This document shows positions 14,347 to 24,574 of a stretch of 51,793 bases of DNA, one piece after another. How positions within the stretch are numbered: the first letter of the stretch is position 1; the number at the start of each line of letters is the position of its first letter. A program made the translations under genes and the position numbers. This DNA is from a virus, in the IMG/VR virus record IMGVR_UViG_3300013131_003349, positions 1 to 51,793 of that record. One strand, given 5' to 3'. The notes under the pieces are model-generated. The model saw nothing but the letters and a program-made list of their open reading frames with translations. It made no database searches and was not told where the DNA came from.

Positions 14347-14708
14347 TTATTATCGTAATTGTATTTAAAACTTGCTATATAATTTTGTGTCCATCTATTT
14401 GACTCAATTAAGGATAAAAACAATTCGCCGTTGTCTCTACTATACAAATGGTATATTTCGTTGATTACCGGTTCAAAGCTAAACTTTGACTTATACACAA
14501 GATCATTCCATTTATATTCGTCGATCAGTTTTTGGTATTCTTGTTTAAGTTCATCAAACTTAGATAAAAATTGCTTATTGACATTAGCAACGCGAGTTTG
14601 CCTCCAATGCTTAATATCGTCTACTATGATAGCAGGTGCACCAACATTGCTGGCATATGGTAGCAATCCTGGATTATCGGCAACGTTGTCTGATTTTTTC
14701 ATAACCAT
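14331..14708 (-). CDS. DUF2452-like conserved phage protein
   Basis: The N-terminal NPGLLPYASNVGAPAIIVDD phrase resembles the conserved opening of DUF2452-type proteins found in T4-like and marine phages. It is followed by a helical middle (FDELKQEYQKLIDEYKWND) and a conserved-looking C-terminal segment (FEPVINEIYHLYSRDNGELF). Length is 125 residues. The family has no established biochemical function. It is coupled to the zinc-ribbon gene, whose stop coincides with its first base. Confidence 0.65.
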   Translation of the reverse strand: MVMKKSDNVADNPGLLPYASNVGAPAIIVDDIKHWRQTRVANVNKQFLSKFDELKQEYQKLIDEYKWNDLVYKSKFSFEPVINEIYHLYSRDNGELFLSLIESNRWTQNYIASFKYNYDNKWIKV

Positions 14709-15094
14709 TAGATACCAATAACAACTTCCTCTGTAATGATATCGCCATCAATCAATCTACTTATCTGTGCAAATTCAACATGATCTTGATATTCTAGTTT
14801 CATTTCTGCTCGAAACCGATCTGCATCTTCTAGTGTTTCTAATGAACCACACACCGTTGCAACTTCACCCGCCATTTTATAACGGTATGCACCATATGGA
14901 TTTTTTAGTTCAGAAATTTCCCAATCTGATTTTGTTAGCTCTGTAAGCTTTTTATTTCTATTTTTAATAGTTGCTGAATAATGATATCCGCAGTTATTGC
15001 AGTTAACGTATTCTTCGCCTGTTTTGTAATAAAAGTCACTATATGCTTCTGTTTTGCAATTAGGACACGCAATGTAATCTATAACTGATCCCAT
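14708..15094 (-). CDS. Zinc-ribbon protein, 128 aa
   Basis: An N-terminal four-cysteine motif (IACPNCKTEAYSDF...YVNCNNCGYHY) forms a classical zinc ribbon. The following 90 residues include an alpha/beta part (LETLEDADRFRAEMKLEY) with no known fold. Zinc ribbons of this kind bind nucleic acid or RNA polymerase. The gene lies between thyA and the DUF2452-like gene in one operon. Confidence 0.7.
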   Translation of the reverse strand: MGSVIDYIACPNCKTEAYSDFYYKTGEEYVNCNNCGYHYSATIKNRNKKLTELTKSDWEISELKNPYGAYRYKMAGEVATVCGSLETLEDADRFRAEMKLEYQDHVEFAQISRLIDGDIITEEVVIGI

Positions 15095-15106
15095 AACTTA
15101 TATTTT

Positions 15107-16204
15107 TTAATTTGATAAAGGTGCTTTAATTGTTGGGTGTGATTGATAGTTGCTTAACTGAATGTCTTCTTCTAACAAACATTTACAGAAGTTGACATCC
15201 TTAAATTCATTAAACACGGCCGTTGCATCTAATGGACCTTCTCCACATTCGCCACTCTCCGTTGGCCACCATTCCGTATTAATGTTAAGTTTCGGTAGTG
15301 GATACAGCTCTCGATGCATTTGTTCTTTAGCTTGCTCTATGTGATTCAAATACAAATGGGCATCGCCGATATTGCCAATCAACTCATCAGGTACCATACC
15401 AACTGCTTTAGCAATGATTTCAAGCAGCAGTCCGTAACTAGCTATATTGAATGGCAAACCTAAGAACATGTCTGCAGAACGTTGATTCCACATTAGAGAG
15501 ATTGCTCTGGTTGGGGCATTAAAATTTTCAAGAACTTCAGCAACATTACCTTCCCATCCTAATCTATCAAAAAACTTAGGCATTTGTTGACTTCTATTTT
15601 TGATGACCCAATTTCTACGTTCACCACTACATAACTCTCTCGTATAAACTTGAAATCCATAGTGACAAGGTGGTAGTGTCATTTGGTCTAATTCACCTAC
15701 ATTCCAAGCTGAGACCATTAGTCGTCTTGAATCCGGATTTGTTTTAAGGTCGTTGATTAGGTTTTGTATTTGGTCTATTTCACCATTCCAATTACGCCAA
15801 CCAGCCCCATACACAGGTCCGAGGTCGCCCCACTTCTTAGCAAACTCATCATTAGTTCTGATTTTGTTGATGAATTCTTCCATGGTATCTGGCCAATCAC
15901 CTTTGTATTCATTTGTTTTACTGATGTAATTCTTATAAGCATCTCCATCCCAAATATGACAATCATTATCAACAAGGAACTTAATGTTGGTATCACCGCG
16001 GAGGAACCACAATAACTCAGTTACAATTTGTTTCCACGCCATCTTCTTAGTTGTAAGTAAAGGAAATCCTTCACTCATATCATGGCGAATCTGTCTTCCA
16101 AACACAGAACGTGTTTTGCCATTTCTGCCTTCCTTCAATTCTCCATTCTTAAACACATCGTATAGTAGTTTAAGATAATCGTGTTCAATATTATTCATTT
16201 CCAT
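15107..16204 (-). CDS. thyA: Thymidylate synthase
   Basis: This 365-residue protein is a folate-dependent thymidylate synthase that converts dUMP to dTMP. Visible landmarks are VFGRQIRHDMSEGFPLLTTK near the N terminus, FLRGDTNIKFL, the catalytic loop LPPCHYGFQVY (nucleophile Cys), QRSADMFLGLPFNIASYG and GDAHLYLNHIEQAKEQ near the C terminus. It is longer than bacterial ThyA (about 264-316 residues) because of inserts, such as ELCSGERRNWVIKNRSQQMP after the catalytic Cys and an extended C terminus. Such insertions are common in phage enzymes. An alternative start lies two codons downstream. It overlaps the small gene upstream by 14 bp. Confidence 0.96.
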   Translation of the reverse strand: MEMNNIEHDYLKLLYDVFKNGELKEGRNGKTRSVFGRQIRHDMSEGFPLLTTKKMAWKQIVTELLWFLRGDTNIKFLVDNDCHIWDGDAYKNYISKTNEYKGDWPDTMEEFINKIRTNDEFAKKWGDLGPVYGAGWRNWNGEIDQIQNLINDLKTNPDSRRLMVSAWNVGELDQMTLPPCHYGFQVYTRELCSGERRNWVIKNRSQQMPKFFDRLGWEGNVAEVLENFNAPTRAISLMWNQRSADMFLGLPFNIASYGLLLEIIAKAVGMVPDELIGNIGDAHLYLNHIEQAKEQMHRELYPLPKLNINTEWWPTESGECGEGPLDATAVFNEFKDVNFCKCLLEEDIQLSNYQSHPTIKAPLSN

Positions 16205-16382
16205 ATTTTTTTCTCAAGTATTCTGCCCATGCAGATTGCTTACGTCCATTAACAAAGAACCAACCCAAATTCATTTCAAACCATTTGTTAATTTCATATG
16301 CCCAATAACATACAGCGTGCCAACACCACCATAACACGGATATGGTCCACGCACTAATTAACAGTATCAATAGCAGATTCAT
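16191..16382 (-). CDS. Small membrane protein, 63 aa
   Basis: An N-terminal hydrophobic helix (LLLILLISAWTISVLWWCWH) leads into an amphipathic, Trp-rich region and a basic C-terminal tail (WAEYLRKKYGNE). It overlaps both thyA (14 bp) and the upstream gene (29 bp). Function unknown. Confidence 0.6.
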   Translation of the reverse strand: MNLLLILLISAWTISVLWWCWHAVCYWAYEINKWFEMNLGWFFVNGRKQSAWAEYLRKKYGNE

Positions 16383-16596
16383 CTTCTATAATTTTTGCAT
16401 CTTGTACGGTTTCACAAAATATGAAATGGGTTTCGGATCGTAAAACATGATCTGCACCAACCCATTCCATATACAACTTAACATATTCCATATCAGGTTC
16501 ATCTCCTATCTTACGAGCGAACCCTGATACAGGTTTTTTCTTGATAACAATGTACATTGCATCACCATGGCGATATAATGATTTGATCAAATTCAT
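16354..16596 (-). CDS. Hypothetical protein, 80 aa
   Basis: A small soluble protein starting MNLIKSLYRHGDAMYIVIKK. It alternates beta-like segments (EYVKLYMEWVGADHVL) and ends in an acidic tail. It starts 3 bp after the groEL stop, so it probably belongs to the same transcript. No family recognised. Confidence 0.6.
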   Translation of the reverse strand: MNLIKSLYRHGDAMYIVIKKKPVSGFARKIGDEPDMEYVKLYMEWVGADHVLRSETHFIFCETVQDAKIIEDESAIDTVN

Positions 16597-16599
16597 ATA

Positions 16600-18240
<1,641 letters not shown>

Positions 18241-18245
18241 TTAAT

Positions 18246-18253
18246 ATAAATAT
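18246..18253 (-). promoter_or_regulatory. ATATTTAT motif (class B) upstream of groEL
   Basis: The motif lies 36 bp before the groEL ATG, directly beside the stop codon of the upstream homing-endonuclease gene, with the same orientation as groEL. Confidence 0.5.
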
Positions 18254-18814
18254 TTATCTATCGTGTTTCGTTTTAGATTTTCCTAACAATGATTGTGATA
18301 TTTTCATTTTAGTTTCATCGCTACGAAGCTTCCCTGTATTTTTTAATGCTCTATTGCGAACTACATCTTCACTTTGTTTTCTACCTTTTAACTTTAACGA
18401 AGTATTAGGTCGTTTACACCGCATTTTTTGTTTGGTTTCTTCTGAATGTATAAATCCAGATAACCCTTTATTCCACGCAGGTCGTCCTTTTTTTAAATTC
18501 GACATATGTTGTCTTAACTCCTCTCCAGGATTAGTTAATCCTTCACCCCCATTAGTCATATTAACTAATATTCCCGTACCTAAATCTTTACGACCATATA
18601 ATAAAATAAATTCTTGTTCTTTTTTACAAGCGCCTTCCCACGTTAAATCATCTAATATAATTTCTATTCGATATTGTACTTTATTTACAACATGAGTCCA
18701 ATGTTTATTTCTACTTTTATTTGAATTAGCCCGTTCATATAATTCATCAGATCCTATACCAATATAAAATGGTTTATTCGTGTCTAACCTAATATGTCGA
18801 TATACATATGCCAT
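18254..18814 (-). CDS. GIY-YIG homing endonuclease with NUMOD-like C terminus
   Basis: The N-terminal domain shows a GIY-YIG core: VYRHIRLDTNKPFYIGIGSD, then RNKHWTHVV and a catalytic-like Glu in LTWEGACKKEQEFILLYGR. The C-terminal half has NUMOD3-type repeats (HSEETKQKMRCKRPN, RSDETKMKISQSLLGKS) that bind DNA in homing enzymes. The 186-residue protein is a free-standing mobile endonuclease inserted between groEL and the VWA gene. It has a small spacer on both sides and no intron that I can see. The base composition is AT-richer than its neighbours. Confidence 0.88.
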   Translation of the reverse strand: MAYVYRHIRLDTNKPFYIGIGSDELYERANSNKSRNKHWTHVVNKVQYRIEIILDDLTWEGACKKEQEFILLYGRKDLGTGILVNMTNGGEGLTNPGEELRQHMSNLKKGRPAWNKGLSGFIHSEETKQKMRCKRPNTSLKLKGRKQSEDVVRNRALKNTGKLRSDETKMKISQSLLGKSKTKHDR

Positions 18815-18832
18815 ATATTAATATATATAGAA

Positions 18833-20899
18833 TCATTTAGCAATTTCCAAGAACTTGGAATTCAATGTTCTTGCAACTTCTTGCATGTTCTTGGGATCGA
18901 TAAATTTAGCATCAAGTCCGTACATGGTATGGAATGGAGTCTTATCATAACTGTATCCGCCGCCGGTGATGAAATAACTAATAACATTGATACCTAATTC
19001 ACGGAATCCATTAACAACTCTGCGAGTAAATTGAACGCCATCATATCGATGAGCAACACCTGATACATCGGTTGGATATCCATCTGAATAATTGATAAAG
19101 ATGCATTCATCGCCTTTTGCATCGCGCTTAATGTCTTGCTCAATGCTCTTGAATGCTAACCCTTCTGGAGTACACCCAAACGTATCTAGATATTTGAAAT
19201 AGTTACGAATCTTACTCATTTTATCATGTGCCGAATCATATGCATAAACCGTAATTGCTTTTTCTTTACCACCCGTCGACGATTCGGTACCACGCAATGA
19301 AATTTGTACACGGATGCCAGTTGTCATAGAAGCAGCTTGTGCAATTGCAACGGCTGACATAATGGCATTTCGAAACTTTTCACCTGCCATCGATCCGGAT
19401 GCATCAATTGAAATGTGAATAAAATAATTTTTGAACTGATCCGTTACAATGCGATGAAACACGTTAGCATTATCATAACCCAATTGGGAAATCAATCTGC
19501 GATCAATCTTACCAGCTTGCAAACGAGTGGTCTTCAAGGTACGATCCGAATTGCGAAGCTGCAATTTGCGCCCTAATGCCTTGCCTAAAATAATACCTTG
19601 CGTAATGTTTTGATCATTTTCAATGAGCGATTTAACGCGATATTGATTAGATGCTACATCGGCCGCATAATTTAACGTGCCTGCAACATAATCATTTGCT
19701 CTACTAGCAAATAAATGAGGCATTGCTGCGATGATACCCGGAGTCAATTTTTTAATAACAATTGTATCAACAAAATCGGAAGTACCTGATTCATTTGTTG
19801 CTACTTGACGAACCTCAGTACCCGATTCGCGGATAGCATTAACGATGCTTGCTTGCGTTTTATTCAGTCTACCTGTTTTCTTGTTGTCACCCTTAAGGAA
19901 ATCTCGTTGCTTTTCAATTGCCTTTTCTAATTTCTTAAGGTCATTTGCTGACAATGAAGATCCACTATCAACGCCATTTTCGGTTGTATCATCCGAAGCT
20001 TCGCCCTCACCATCTTCATCACCATCATCGCCCTCGCCATCGCCTTGACCCGTACCACCGTTGTCTTGCTGAGGGTCTCCGTATTGCGATTGCTCTTCAG
20101 CTGAATCGGTTTCTGCTTCTGCTTCTGCTACAGCATCCTTAACAAGCTTGTATACTTTGCATGCAACTAACAATGCATCTTCGGTAGATTGCAATCTTTG
20201 AATGTTTCGAAGATCAATCACATTCCAAATTTCTTGCAATGCTGCAAGTGCTTTCAAATTGCGGTTAGGATTAGTTAGATTGATGATATGAAACATATAA
20301 TCCTCCCATGTCTCTTGACACTTCTCATTAGCTACCAATGCCTTATCGATAACTTTGTCATTGAAATACTTATCATACATTGCCTCATAATACATACGAT
20401 AACCTGGAGCACTAGTATAGATATAAAAGTCAATGCGTCGATCTTCAATCCAATTCAATAAATCTTTGATGATCACAAAGTCTCGGTGTTGCATTGTCAT
20501 GTCCGGATCAAGTCCATTCATTCGAACAATTTGTGCCATTGGCGAATTTGCCAAGATGCCACCACCTTTAAACATGTTAAAGTCAGTCAATGCAATATGC
20601 GACCCTTCATGCAATGCTAATCCAACAGCTGGATCAAAATTCTTATCATCAAGTTTGGTGCCAATCACAACGGATTCGCCATCGGTATAGCTTGCATCTG
20701 CGGACTGAAATACTACGGGAATTGATTTGCCCGTTACAATGTTAACGAAATTAGCAATAGCCCGTTGCGTTGCAGCCAACTTGGTATAGTCAATACCATC
20801 ACCTCGTTTGAAGTCTGTATCAAAATCATCACTTAACCAAAAGCTAGATGCTGACCTTGAATAATATCGTTTGCCATCAAATTTACCTAAAATACTCAT
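18833..20899 (-). CDS. CobT-like von Willebrand A-domain protein (partner of MoxR)
   Basis: The 688-residue protein has an N-terminal metalloprotease-like region with LALHEGSHIALTDF (about residues 135-150, HExxH-like with Gly) and an acidic, Gly/Asp/Glu-rich linker (about 265-310). The C-terminal VWA domain (about 490-688) has a MIDAS motif DASGSMAGEKF and the later FINYSDGYPTDV. CobT-type VWA proteins pair with MoxR/CobS AAA+ ATPases, and one lies directly upstream here. The pair probably remodels or inserts a metal or cofactor into a target complex. It has its own class A promoter just behind the MoxR terminator. Confidence 0.85.
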   Translation of the reverse strand: MSILGKFDGKRYYSRSASSFWLSDDFDTDFKRGDGIDYTKLAATQRAIANFVNIVTGKSIPVVFQSADASYTDGESVVIGTKLDDKNFDPAVGLALHEGSHIALTDFNMFKGGGILANSPMAQIVRMNGLDPDMTMQHRDFVIIKDLLNWIEDRRIDFYIYTSAPGYRMYYEAMYDKYFNDKVIDKALVANEKCQETWEDYMFHIINLTNPNRNLKALAALQEIWNVIDLRNIQRLQSTEDALLVACKVYKLVKDAVAEAEAETDSAEEQSQYGDPQQDNGGTGQGDGEGDDGDEDGEGEASDDTTENGVDSGSSLSANDLKKLEKAIEKQRDFLKGDNKKTGRLNKTQASIVNAIRESGTEVRQVATNESGTSDFVDTIVIKKLTPGIIAAMPHLFASRANDYVAGTLNYAADVASNQYRVKSLIENDQNITQGIILGKALGRKLQLRNSDRTLKTTRLQAGKIDRRLISQLGYDNANVFHRIVTDQFKNYFIHISIDASGSMAGEKFRNAIMSAVAIAQAASMTTGIRVQISLRGTESSTGGKEKAITVYAYDSAHDKMSKIRNYFKYLDTFGCTPEGLAFKSIEQDIKRDAKGDECIFINYSDGYPTDVSGVAHRYDGVQFTRRVVNGFRELGINVISYFITGGGYSYDKTPFHTMYGLDAKFIDPKNMQEVARTLNSKFLEIAK

Positions 20900-20915
20900 A
20901 TGCTCTTTATTTTAT

Positions 20916-20946
20916 ATATAATATGAAATTACTATTCAGTTTCCAA
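20916..20946 (-). promoter_or_regulatory. Class A promoter for the VWA gene
   Basis: TTGGA (20942-20946) and TATTATAT (20916-20923) have the 20 bp spacer after TTG; the -10 region reads TTTCATATTATATA. Confidence 0.75.
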
Positions 20947-20956
20947 CCAAATACAG

Positions 20957-20982
20957 AAAAAAAGGCGACATTTCTGCCGCCT
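20957..20982 (-). terminator. Rho-independent terminator after the MoxR gene
   Basis: On the minus strand AGGCGGCA, tetraloop GAAA and TGTCGCCT form an 8 bp stem followed by a T run. It lies about 20 bp after the stop codon at 21001 and just ahead of the VWA promoter, so the two genes are separate transcripts. Confidence 0.88.
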
Positions 20983-21000
20983 CTTTTGAGCTATGAAAAA

Positions 21001-22161
21001 TTAGAATGGGTTTTCTTGGCCTTTGCCATCAACACCGGTATTGAAGATGTCCTTCATCTCGGTTGCCATATGCTTTTGGATAATTTGCTTAACAAAGGTT
21101 CTTTCAGAATCCGTACCGCCAGATGCATCAAAGAATGGAAGGATTGATACCTCAGCGGCTTCTGATAAAGAAAAGCCATCTGCCAACAATTCACATACGC
21201 GCACCGTCATACGAGTGGATACCATTGTGGTAAGTTTACCATCTTCTGATCTCCATTCTTTACGAGTTGCATCTGCAATGTCTGCTACTGCATGAATCAA
21301 ACTGCGGTTCACGGTTGGGAATCGTTTTGTCAATAAATCTTCTTCTTGGGATAGTGACAAGATATCAACTTCAATGATTTCAAATCGATCCATTAATGCT
21401 CGGTCCAATACCCGAGTGGATGTATATTCGGTACCAATGTTTGCCGTTGCAATAAATGATACGCCTGAAGCAACTCGAATGGTAGGTGAATTGATATCTT
21501 CATCCAATCGCAGATACCTTTGACCCTCATCTAATACTGTCATCAAGATGTTCCAAGCCTCGGGGTGCGCACGAGACAACTCATCCAATAGAATAACGGC
21601 ATTCTCGGTTTGAATTGCCTTGACAAATGCCGATTCATCAAACGATGTTTGACCATCAACGAAATGCGTATTACCAATCAAGGTTGCTCGAGGGTCTTGC
21701 GTTGCACCCAAGTTAAAATAATAGAAAGGTCGATTGGTTGCCACAGGAAGATCTTTTGCGGCTTGCGTCTTACCACAACCTGCAGGGCCAACCATCATGA
21801 TGTTTTTACCGCGCACTGCAGACCGAACCAAATATTTCCATTTGATGTCGGACATTTCCAATGTTGCAGGCTTAATTTTATAAGCATTCTGAATCAAACT
21901 AAGTACTACATCTTGTTCTTGTGGCATAGGTTGTGGTGTTGGTTGTGATTGTTTAATGTCTTCTAATTCAATACCGGACTTGTTCATGCGTTTGGCTCGG
22001 CCGGTTTCTTCATCAAACAACAATATCTCATCATTATCAAATGCATGTTTAATCATGATAGGACGAAACAAGTTGGTAATGTCTTTGTTTGTACCAAACT
22101 CGATAATTTGCGGATTGCCATTTACTAAGGTTGGCACACCAATAACTTTTTTGTTTTTCAT
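21001..22161 (-). CDS. MoxR-family AAA+ ATPase
   Basis: The 386-residue protein has a Walker A motif (GPAGCGKTQAAKDL, about residues 127-140), a Walker B with VILLDELSRAHPEAWNILM and the sensor region (GVSFIATANIGTEYTSTRVL, ALMDRFEIIEVD). This is the MoxR/CobS arrangement. The N-terminal 100 residues are phage-specific. MoxR ATPases act with VWA proteins as metal-insertion or protein-activation chaperones. The class A promoter upstream and the terminator downstream make it a single-gene unit. Confidence 0.9.
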   Translation of the reverse strand: MKNKKVIGVPTLVNGNPQIIEFGTNKDITNLFRPIMIKHAFDNDEILLFDEETGRAKRMNKSGIELEDIKQSQPTPQPMPQEQDVVLSLIQNAYKIKPATLEMSDIKWKYLVRSAVRGKNIMMVGPAGCGKTQAAKDLPVATNRPFYYFNLGATQDPRATLIGNTHFVDGQTSFDESAFVKAIQTENAVILLDELSRAHPEAWNILMTVLDEGQRYLRLDEDINSPTIRVASGVSFIATANIGTEYTSTRVLDRALMDRFEIIEVDILSLSQEEDLLTKRFPTVNRSLIHAVADIADATRKEWRSEDGKLTTMVSTRMTVRVCELLADGFSLSEAAEVSILPFFDASGGTDSERTFVKQIIQKHMATEMKDIFNTGVDGKGQENPF

Positions 22162-22178
22162 AACTCTTTTTATTTTCT

Positions 22179-22209
22179 ATATAATATGAAATAAAGAGTT
22201 ACATTCCAA
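22179..22209 (-). promoter_or_regulatory. Class A promoter for the MoxR gene
   Basis: TTGGA (22205-22209) and TATTATAT (22179-22186) with the 20 bp spacer; TTTCA precedes the -10 box as in the VWA promoter. Confidence 0.75.
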
Positions 22210-22210
22210 C

Positions 22211-22324
22211 CTATTCGTCTTGTTTTTTATGTTTTTTCTTGCGAGTGTAAGTTTTTTTGCTCTTCTGTATGATTGGACGAGTTGCTTGCCAAATTTCCTG
22301 CATAGTTACTTCAATCTTTTCCAT
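22211..22324 (-). CDS. Small basic protein, 37 aa
   Basis: The 38-codon frame encodes MEKIEVTMQEIWQATRPIIQ followed by a Lys/Arg-rich tail (KKTYTRKKKHKKQDE). The acidic-helical front and basic tail suggest a nucleic-acid- or protein-binding peptide. It sits in the gap between the DUF5872-like gene and the MoxR promoter. The assignment rests only on an open frame with a sensible start, so it is tentative. Confidence 0.5.
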   Translation of the reverse strand: MEKIEVTMQEIWQATRPIIQKSKKTYTRKKKHKKQDE

Positions 22325-22360
22325 GGCAAAAATATATGAAAATGTTTCGTGAAATCCAAA

Positions 22361-22723
22361 TTACCATTTTCTACAAGACCAATATCTTGCTGAGGTTCTG
22401 TCCTTGGCAGTATGACAACGGTGTCTTGCTCTAAATGAACGTCTACGTGCGGGATTGCTTTTACGTATTCGCATATTAGGGTCACCAAAGTTGACCTTTA
22501 CAACGTTGCCTTTGGCATTTTTAACGTAGACTTTGAATTTCTTAACATCGCCGCGCATTGGTTTACCCAATTGCACTTTGCGGCCCTGATATTCGGCTTC
22601 ATTGATTCCAGATTCCTTGATGGTTACATATTCTGGATTTTCATCTGCAGATTTGATTGTTTCAATTAAGCATTCAGCACAATATGCTTCTGCTACTGGT
22701 ATTTGCGATTCATGTAATGTCAT
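22361..22723 (-). CDS. DUF5872-like basic phage protein with Cys-containing C terminus
   Basis: This 120-residue protein has GKPMRGDVKKFKVYVKNAKG, VKVNFGDPNMRIRKSNPARR and SFRARHRCHTAKDRTSARYW in order, followed by SCRKW. The pattern is well known from proteins of T4-like marine phages grouped near DUF5872. The N terminus (MTLHESQIPV) carries an L-x-E site resembling the leaders discussed in the findings. The basic, Cys/His-containing end may bind nucleic acid or zinc. A structural or head-internal role is inferred. It is 3 bp from the upstream 615-residue gene. Confidence 0.7.
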   Translation of the reverse strand: MTLHESQIPVAEAYCAECLIETIKSADENPEYVTIKESGINEAEYQGRKVQLGKPMRGDVKKFKVYVKNAKGNVVKVNFGDPNMRIRKSNPARRRSFRARHRCHTAKDRTSARYWSCRKW

Positions 22724-22726
22724 ATA

Positions 22727-24574
22727 TCACCTTAAGTATTCGTTTTTAATATTTAGTTGCAATTTGGCCTGAGCTAACCATGTTTCTCGACTATAACTTG
22801 ACCAATGAGTTATGGTTGGAAGCTGATTTAATATGTCTATAACTACGCGTGCATATACAATTGGTATAACACTATCATCGTAATTTGTAAAATTTGGTTC
22901 TTTTTGCTGCATAAGTTTCCATACATCAGCAGCCAATGGATCCGTTTTTGCGTATCGTTCAAGATTATATCCAGAATAAAAATCTGACCCCGGATATAAT
23001 TCTGTAAGGCCGGTTGGTTTCGTTTCTCGAATTAATTTATCAACTGTCATTGGCGTTTTGCAATTGTTTAAATATAAAACGTTGACAGTTTGAGGCAATC
23101 CAGCAAACGATCTAACCTCACTGTTTTGAATAGTTACATTAGAAGGTCCTGCCGGCAATCCTTTAAAACTTTCAATTGTGCAGTTTTTTAATTCTAATAG
23201 ACCCGTAATGTTTGTCGACAATGCTTCAAAAGAATCAATATCCATGTGTCGAAGTACTAAAGTATTTGCAATTCGCGGAAAATTTTCAAATGATGCTGGT
23301 TGCGGAGTTATATCAAATGTATTAACTTGTTTAAATGCAATAGGCGAATATGGTATATCTACTTTGTATATGATGTTTAGATCTGGTGCAGATACATATA
23401 ATTTATCTGATTCCTGAAATATCATTTCGCTTTTTATTTTTTCTAAAAGATTGGATCCGCCTTGTACATAATGATATAAAATATATTTTACTTCATCGGT
23501 AGTCGTAGCTAAACGCCGGTCCTTAATCATTGCAGAAATTTTTTCTTGAATCTTTGGATCTGACCAACGCGTCACGGTATCTAACCCGGTATCACAATAC
23601 AATGTATCTTTTAATTTGAATATGCCTTGTTTGTTTGTTTGTACTGCACCTAACAATCTATTAATTTCGTCTAAAAATCCAATTGGCGGCGTACCATATA
23701 CTCTTTGTTCTGCTTGATACAATACGTTGCTCGGATCTTCCAACGAAACAAACGGTTTGATTGCAACGCGTGCTACAGGATTTTTAATGTTCAAATCATC
23801 ATTACGAACTAAATATGCAACCAATGTTCCGGCTTTAACATCGTGTTGAACATAATGTGCATTGATTCCAGTATATAAATTCATGCAGCTTGTCCATCCA
23901 CGACCCGTACTCATTCCTGCCACATCGTATCGATGTTTTGAAAATACAATGTAAAACGATTTGGTTTTGTTTTCTCGATACAATTTAACTTCTGGAATTT
24001 CATTGTATTTGTCTATAAGCTTATTGATTTCTGTAACTGCTTTGTCTTTCAATTGTTTGCGAACATCTTCCATTGGACGCTCGCCCATCAACGTTTCTCG
24101 ACCTTTTTCATCTTTCTCGATGTAGTTTTCAAGTTCTTTTAATTTGTGTTGAATTTCAATTTTAGTAACAAGACCAGTAATCCATTTAGACACTTTTGTT
24201 TTGCGGCCATATTCATCTGCTACCATCCCCGGTAACAAATCTTCCCAATTGGGCATACGCGTACTGTATTCTGGTTTACCATCTATACGGTCTACACGAT
24301 TAACTAAGTCTCGCATTTCATACCAAAACCCAGTATATTCATCACTCAAATCGCTAATATCCATGCCAAATTCTTTGGTTTCATATGGTACGCCGATACG
24401 ATCCAATCTACGTGATGATTTAGTATCTGGCAATGCTGCCAATGCACTCAACACTGCATCTTGTTGTTGTTCAATGTTTGGATTACGTTGCATGGAAACA
24501 TATTCACGTGCTTTATCTAAGGGCAGTGCTTCTTTGATCAATTGAACTTCTAAAAGTGTTTTCAATTTAATCAC
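22727..24574 (-). CDS. Large leader-bearing protein, candidate head-internal effector
   Basis: The 615-residue protein starts with the shared leader MIKLKTLLEVQLIKEALPLD, containing LLE and IKE sites. Residues about 200-275 hold a conserved-looking domain (VFSKHRYDVAGMSTGRGWTS, then CMNL, KAGTLVAYLV, NPVARVAIKP). Residues about 425-540 resemble irregular leucine-rich repeats (LVLRHMDIDSFEALSTNITG, LLELKNCTIESFKGLP, VLYLNNCKTP). I do not know the catalytic activity. The GWTSCMN motif has a nucleophile-like Cys. With the leader, the LRR part and a neighbouring metalloprotease, a virion-packaged effector is plausible. It overlaps the protease gene by 1 bp. Confidence 0.65.
   Translation of the reverse strand: MIKLKTLLEVQLIKEALPLDKAREYVSMQRNPNIEQQQDAVLSALAALPDTKSSRRLDRIGVPYETKEFGMDISDLSDEYTGFWYEMRDLVNRVDRIDGKPEYSTRMPNWEDLLPGMVADEYGRKTKVSKWITGLVTKIEIQHKLKELENYIEKDEKGRETLMGERPMEDVRKQLKDKAVTEINKLIDKYNEIPEVKLYRENKTKSFYIVFSKHRYDVAGMSTGRGWTSCMNLYTGINAHYVQHDVKAGTLVAYLVRNDDLNIKNPVARVAIKPFVSLEDPSNVLYQAEQRVYGTPPIGFLDEINRLLGAVQTNKQGIFKLKDTLYCDTGLDTVTRWSDPKIQEKISAMIKDRRLATTTDEVKYILYHYVQGGSNLLEKIKSEMIFQESDKLYVSAPDLNIIYKVDIPYSPIAFKQVNTFDITPQPASFENFPRIANTLVLRHMDIDSFEALSTNITGLLELKNCTIESFKGLPAGPSNVTIQNSEVRSFAGLPQTVNVLYLNNCKTPMTVDKLIRETKPTGLTELYPGSDFYSGYNLERYAKTDPLAADVWKLMQQKEPNFTNYDDSVIPIVYARVVIDILNQLPTITHWSSYSRETWLAQAKLQLNIKNEYLR

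Noticed and set aside
18254-18814. Group I intron associated with the GIY-YIG gene
   Set aside because: groEL and the VWA gene are both intact and no intron-like core is seen, so it is a free-standing endonuclease.
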